This document shows positions 30,988 through 32,269 of a stretch of DNA of 32,269 nucleotides, in pieces. The stretch is from Chloroflexota bacterium (GTDB taxonomy: Bacteria; Chloroflexota; Anaerolineae; UBA4142). The position numbers and the translations under genes are program-made. Numbering within the stretch: position 1 is the first letter of the stretch; each line of letters opens with the position of its first letter. The stretch is from contig JACRBM010000089.1 of NCBI GenBank assembly GCA_016219275.1, positions 1-32,269 of the forward strand, read 5' to 3'. Under the pieces are notes generated by a model, which saw nothing but the letters and a program-made list of their open reading frames with translations, had not been told where the DNA came from and did not search any database.

Positions 30988-31789
30988 CCAATATCCTCCA
31001 GAATTCGGCGTCCCGGCGAAAATGCAACGCGCGCACCGGCACTGTCGCGACAATATCCTGACAAATTTCCATGACGCGTCGCGTGTGCGCCGGCACGGTC
31101 ATCACGAACGGCACACAGCGCGCCATCTGAGCGACGGCTTGCGACGCCGCCAACGGTTCGAGGCGATGCTCCGCCGCTTTGACGAGCGTGAACGCGCCGC
31201 ATAACTCGGCGGACGCATTCGTGCGCGGCGCTTCGGGCATATCGCCGCGAAACGGCACACCGTACAAATAATAACGGTCGTCGCGTTTTTTGAGAATCAC
31301 CATGTCATCGCTCAACACGGTGCGATCCATCGAAAACGTCGTGACCGTCGTCTTGCCGTTCCCCGAGGGACCGAAGAACACAAAACCGCGTCCGTGCGAA
31401 ATGATGCCGGCGGCGTGCAACAAGAGCAAGTTCTCTTCCATGCACCGCCAGGCGTACAACACGCGCAGAAAATTCTCGGTTGTGCCTTGGGGACGCAGAA
31501 TCAATTCGCCTTGGCAAGTGGCGAGGTCTGCCCACCCTTTTTCATAGTACGATTCAAAATCAATGCGGTCGCCGTGTCGCTCAGTGTGAATTTGCCATGT
31601 CGGCGAAATATCGAGCGGGATATACGGAGGACCTGGTTCAACGTGCAGGCGAACCGCGAGGGCATCGGATCGAGGAGGCACGACGAACGCGCTGTAATGC
31701 TCAACGATATGTTTTTCGATGTCAGCGTCGAATTCATCGCGCACGAGCGTCGTCGGGATGTCGGCGATATTGATTGTGGTTGCATCCAT
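30974..31789 (-). CDS. HPr kinase-like (HprK-related) P-loop kinase
   Basis: The 271-residue protein has LLLLHAAGI (122-129), Walker A GPSGNGKTT (140-148) and LSDDMVILKK (159-168), the core of HprK-related kinases. It lacks the N-terminal domain of true HPr kinases. Homologues in lasso-peptide clusters phosphorylate the C-terminal Ser of the precursor; homologues elsewhere have unknown substrates. The peptide downstream ends in Ser. The ATG at 31789 lies eight bases from a perfect TATAAT, with no ribosome site, so translation is probably leaderless. It is the first gene of the locus, overlapping the PqqD-like gene by 14 bp. Confidence 0.88.
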   Translation of the reverse strand: MDATTINIADIPTTLVRDEFDADIEKHIVEHYSAFVVPPRSDALAVRLHVEPGPPYIPLDISPTWQIHTERHGDRIDFESYYEKGWADLATCQGELILRPQGTTENFLRVLYAWRCMEENLLLLHAAGIISHGRGFVFFGPSGNGKTTVTTFSMDRTVLSDDMVILKKRDDRYYLYGVPFRGDMPEAPRTNASAELCGAFTLVKAAEHRLEPLAASQAVAQMARCVPFVMTVPAHTRRVMEICQDIVATVPVRALHFRRDAEFWRILDGLE

Positions 31790-31797
31790 CGTGCGCG

Positions 31798-31826
31798 ATT
31801 ATATTGTACTCGGACTGATCTGTCAA
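31798..31826 (-). promoter_or_regulatory. Perfect-consensus promoter of the kinase gene, predicted leaderless
   Basis: TTGACA (31826-31821), exactly 17 bp, then TATAAT (31803-31798). Only eight bases separate the -10 box from the ATG at 31789, so the start site would coincide with the initiation codon. Confidence 0.85.
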
Positions 31827-31829
31827 AGG

Positions 31830-32204
31830 TTTCCATAAACGGCAATCGCATCTTTTTTCGTCAAGAGTTTCGCAAGGAAAGCCACGTCTCAGTCGGCGCG
31901 CAAGCGTATCGTCTTGATGCTTACCATGTCTTTGCCATGCCGGAAATCGCGAATAGTGTGCCCCATTTTTCTTTGGCACGTCACAAGGTCTTAACGGCGA
32001 CCAGCTGCCGGCGCTAGCGATCACATTCCCGCCGGCGTCTCCTCAACCTGCCAGATCTCTTTTTGTTACGATATTGTAACTTGGGTTGTTACTGATCTGC
32101 AAGAAGATAGGCGCTTACTAAAATTAGCGTAACTGCTCAGGCATAACCAAACTTGGACGACTCTTGTATTGCAAAGCATACATGCATCAGGCATACTGTA
32201 GACA
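31830..32204. other. Intergenic region, no supported gene
   Basis: This 375-bp stretch between the kinase promoter and the rightward gene is AT-richer than the rest. I see a short hairpin (GTTAC-GATATT-GTAAC, 32066-32081) and nothing that can be called a gene. GTAACTGCTCAGGCATAACC from 32129 could be the left end of a transposon if the next gene is a transposase, but the other end is outside the window. Confidence 0.4.
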
Positions 32205-32269
32205 ATGACACCGTCCCCATTACCTACTGACGAACAAATCCGTGCGGCATACCAGCAAGGCGAAGAAAC
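32205..32269 (+). CDS. Start of a rightward gene, possibly an IS66-like transposase
   Basis: ATG at 32205 opens a frame that runs off the right edge: MTPSPLPTDEQIRAAYQQGEE, 21 residues plus one or two bases. The LPTDEQIRAAYQQGEE pattern recalls the N-termini of some IS66-family transposases, but this is from memory on very little sequence. There is no clear ribosome site. It is the only likely plus-strand gene in the window. Confidence 0.45.
   Translation, partial: MTPSPLPTDEQIRAAYQQGEE

Noticed and set aside
31850-32017. Open plus-strand frame (FRKESHVSVGAQAYRLDAYH...) considered as a gene remnant
   Set aside because: It continues from antisense of the kinase gene, has no start of its own and matches no family I recognise.
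1-32269. CRISPR arrays, tRNA and rRNA genes
   Set aside because: No regularly spaced identical repeats, and no tRNA cloverleaf or rRNA core sequences were seen on either strand by eye.

Overview
The window reads as a GC-rich bacterial chromosome segment, most likely from the Chloroflexota (Anaerolineae-like). This is inferred from the Thr/Pro-rich surface proteins, the DUF4012 and DUF2723 proteins beside glycosyltransferases, the gingipain-type (C25) peptidases and an ACGCATTACGC-type dispersed repeat that has invaded a coding region. No rRNA or other phylogenetic marker is present. Almost every gene lies on the minus strand, so regions are best read from high to low coordinates.

32205-32269 (+): the first codons of a rightward gene, possibly a transposase. 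31830-32204 is non-coding as far as I can see. 31789-28902 (-): a compact peptide-modification (RiPP-like) locus: an HprK-like kinase behind a perfect-consensus promoter that predicts a leaderless mRNA, a PqqD-like carrier, a leader region with its own promoter and an internal intrinsic terminator, a radical SAM/SPASM enzyme, and a 55-residue peptide. The peptide has a lasso-type leader motif, a possible core with Cys1 and Asp9, and a C-terminal Ser. No lasso cyclase or leader protease is visible. This is the best candidate for an undescribed system.

28710-19954 (-): cell-surface and proteolysis region. It holds a GEVED-type surface protein and two parallel pairs of a single-FnIII membrane-anchored protein followed by a C25 cysteine peptidase (27159-23681 and 23036-19954). 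An ER/SipW-like signal peptidase with a second predicted leaderless promoter precedes the second pair.

19802-584 (-): a run of 17 tightly packed, often overlapping genes for a surface glycan. In order: a methyltransferase, a processive-type GT2, a DUF2723 membrane protein, a DUF4012 protein, a Thr/Pro-rich anchored protein, two membrane-anchored clan GH-A-like proteins, a Wzm/Wzt (TagG/TagH)-type ABC exporter, a GT2, then two tandem copies of a three-gene module (small coiled-coil protein, GT4 type 1, GT4 type 2), and finally a radical SAM/SPASM protein with a C-terminal beta-rich domain. A MITE-like 104-bp inverted-repeat element separates the last two genes.

558-1 (-): an intrinsic terminator, then a well-conserved c-di-GMP-I (GEMM-I) riboswitch with a terminator-type expression platform, controlling a secreted FG-GAP repeat protein that runs off the left edge. 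Together the segment looks devoted to building, exporting and remodelling the cell surface, with c-di-GMP input at one end and a peptide natural-product-like locus at the other.
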